From NCBI GenBank assembly GCA_013390945.1, contig JACAUC010000031.1, positions 1 through 33,637 of the forward strand: a DNA stretch of 33,637 nt, in the 5' to 3' direction. This document shows, in pieces, positions 32,465 to 33,637 of this stretch. The position numbers and the translations under genes are program-made. The notes below the pieces were generated by a model. That model had not been told where the DNA came from and searched no databases. It saw nothing but the letters and a program-made list of their open reading frames with translations. This DNA is from Candidatus Chloroheliaceae bacterium (GTDB taxonomy: Bacteria; Chloroflexota; Chloroflexia; Chloroheliales; Chloroheliaceae). The number at the start of each line of letters is the position of its first letter. Position 1 is the first letter of the stretch.

Positions 32465-33193
32465 TTAAAGACCCCAGCGGTTATTCCGATGGAGCAACGC
32501 ATAAAATTCCTGTTCCACTTCCAACGGTACTCGCTTACCAACACGTACCATAAACATATTAGCCCCGTCCATCATCACGTTTGGCTCATCGGTATCCATC
32601 TTCTGAAATCCGGCACTAGCAATTATTTTTTTTAGCATATCACTGTAGATATATTTGCTGATACCAAGCTCCTCATAATCCCAATGCCACGCAAACGCGA
32701 CCGAAACAATAATCTTATCCTCTATCCATTTATCGCCCTCGAAGGCCGCTCGCATTAGGTTGCTGCTAATATCGCAACCACGCCATTTCCGGCTAATCTC
32801 AATTGCGCCAAATTCGTAAACGCGCAAGGCTTCCCCCGGTCGGTTAAGGACGTTCCAACGTTCACTCTCATCTATCGGGTGCATCGTGACATAGCCGACA
32901 ATTAGATCCTCGGCGGTATAAGCAATAATAATATTGCCATAGTTCATCTGGGCAATTTTTAGCAGGGTTTCCATCTGGCGTTCGAGATTAAAGCGAAAGA
33001 AGATACCCAAACCTTCGGCCAGTTGCATACGGGCCAATTGTTCGGCGGGAACACGGCGGCTAAAATAAATTAAACCGCAAGAGGTCTCTTTGGTCAACTG
33101 CTCCACCAATTCACCCCTTGGCTCAATTACCAGCGTGTTTCTCTCAAACTGAAAGCTTTGAGTATCCAGCGTCAAGACCGCTTGCCTCCACAA
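32465..33193 (-). CDS. acuA: GNAT protein acetyltransferase AcuA
   Basis: A 242-residue GNAT-fold enzyme. It follows Bacillus AcuA closely in layout: a VGYVTMHP strand, then ERWN, EFGAIEISRKWRGCDISSNL (acetyl-CoA-binding motif A, about residues 126-145), VSVAFAWHWDYEELGISKYIY, then DMLKKIIASAGFQKMDTDEP and NMFMVRVGK. AcuA acetylates and inactivates acetyl-CoA synthetase in B. subtilis. The gene is the first of an acuA-acuC pair, giving both halves of a reversible acetylation switch on acetate activation; this target is known for the family and inferred here. The N-terminus is about 30 residues longer than in Bacillus. TTG at 33193 has GAGG 4 nt upstream; a TTG at 33175 with GGAGG 9 nt upstream is an alternative. 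Confidence 0.88.
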   Translation of the reverse strand: MWRQAVLTLDTQSFQFERNTLVIEPRGELVEQLTKETSCGLIYFSRRVPAEQLARMQLAEGLGIFFRFNLERQMETLLKIAQMNYGNIIIAYTAEDLIVGYVTMHPIDESERWNVLNRPGEALRVYEFGAIEISRKWRGCDISSNLMRAAFEGDKWIEDKIIVSVAFAWHWDYEELGISKYIYSDMLKKIIASAGFQKMDTDEPNVMMDGANMFMVRVGKRVPLEVEQEFYALLHRNNRWGL

Positions 33194-33226
33194 AATGCCT
33201 CTTCCCTAAAATGAATTTGTGGTTAC

Positions 33227-33256
33227 ATAATACTCTATCTACAGCCGATTTACCAA
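33227..33256 (-). promoter_or_regulatory. Promoter of the acuA-acuC operon
   Basis: On the minus strand: -35 TTGGTA (33256-33251), 18-bp spacer, -10 TATTAT (33232-33227). This predicts a leader of about 27 nt before the TTG start. Confidence 0.5.
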
Positions 33257-33315
33257 TAAAATAGTTTTAAGGCTAGGGCTGTTGCAAAGTCGGAGAGCTA
33301 TCCAATCTGGCAAGA

Positions 33316-33637
33316 GTAGTGGTAGGTCAAGATCAACTGGCGGAGCAGCATCCTACAATCTTGGCCTAAGAGAAAGCTAATAGGTAGGCTAAACCAGTTT
33401 ACAAATAGTTTTCCATAACCACATTCTAGTCGGAAAGCCATAATCTTGTAGAAAATCAACTGGCGGAGCAGCATCCTACAATCTTGGCCTAAGAGAAACC
33501 AGTTTACAGGCAGATAGGTAGGCTAAACCAGTTTACAAATAGTTTTCCATAGCCACATTCTAGTCGGAAGGCAAAATCTTGTAGTAGTGGTAGGTGAAAA
33601 TCAACTGGCGGCACAACCAGTTGACCCAGTTGGCGCA
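33316..33637. repeat. Tandem array of long family D repeats, running off the window
   Basis: The unit head ATCAACTGGCGGAGCAGCAT plus the next ~24 bases (to AAGAGAAA) occurs identically at 33332 and 33455, and a partial head starts at 33600. Inside each unit TAGGTAGGCT and the following ~45 bp recur (33381 and 33515) with one or two mismatches. Units are 123 and 145 bp, the second longer because of an inserted CCAGTTTACAGGCAG. GTAGTGGTAGGT precedes the first and third heads. TCAACTGG/CCAGTTGA (33601-33624) forms a hairpin in the last copy. Confidence 0.8.

Larger units (their letters stand above)
33194..33637. other. Intergenic region right of acuA, mostly repeats
   Basis: 444 bp with no credible gene. 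Besides the acuA promoter it holds the tandem family D array from about 33316 to the window end. Confidence 0.5.

Noticed and set aside
33316-33637. CRISPR array
   Set aside because: Units of 123-145 bp are near-identical over almost their full length, with no short repeat/unique spacer alternation and no cas genes.

Overview
The window is a typical stretch of bacterial chromosome, with 25 genes I can support and no rRNA, tRNA or CRISPR. Protein style suggests a member of the Chloroflexota: CruF-type carotenoid hydratase, a CarH-like B12 domain, an AcuA/AcuC pair, an O-antigen-ligase/TPR fusion, and short palindromic repeats of the GTAGGGGCGTATTGCATACGCCC kind. This placement is inference; no phylogenetic marker is decisive. 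TTG and GTG starts are common, and in several genes the Shine-Dalgarno (SD) site points to a start inside the longest reading frame.

Layout, left to right. Positions 1-3360: carotenoid hydratase (minus), a stand-alone infA with a long leader, an M20 metallopeptidase and a 58-residue membrane protein. Positions 3445-5705: a probable two-gene minus-strand operon, a B12-binding protein with the W-x9-EH photoreceptor signature followed by a membrane chemoreceptor. Positions 6199-8417: a ferritin-like diiron oxygenase behind a structured leader, then a class I mannose-6-phosphate isomerase. Positions 8523-15393 (all minus): a PadR repressor with a recognisable promoter/operator, a two-subunit CoA-transferase-like enzyme whose genes are separated by a 200-bp MITE, an HD phosphohydrolase, an Rpn/DUF4351 nuclease and DAHP synthase. 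Positions 15611-26526: a GT-C-like membrane protein (minus), an NRAMP-related transporter with altered metal-site motifs, RecN, an O-antigen-ligase/TPR protein and a WecA/MraY-type glycosyl-1-phosphate transferase; the last two suggest surface polysaccharide assembly. Positions 26628-33193: a DUF366 protein, an orphan PAS histidine kinase with a degenerate G1 box, a ROK sugar kinase, an unrecognised three-part protein (minus), and an acuA-acuC operon (minus) for reversible protein acetylation, probably of acetyl-CoA synthetase.

The strongest leads are: (1) the B12 photoreceptor-like gene coupled to a chemoreceptor, with a perfect 13-bp inverted repeat overlapping its predicted -10 box; (2) the MITE with 19-bp terminal inverted repeats and a 6-bp target duplication that contains the gctA stop codon; (3) a hairpin directly against the ribosome-binding site of the diiron oxygenase; (4) an NRAMP homologue in which DPGN has become DAGG and MPH has become TPY; (5) several families of short interspersed palindromic repeats, one forming a tandem array that runs off the right end.
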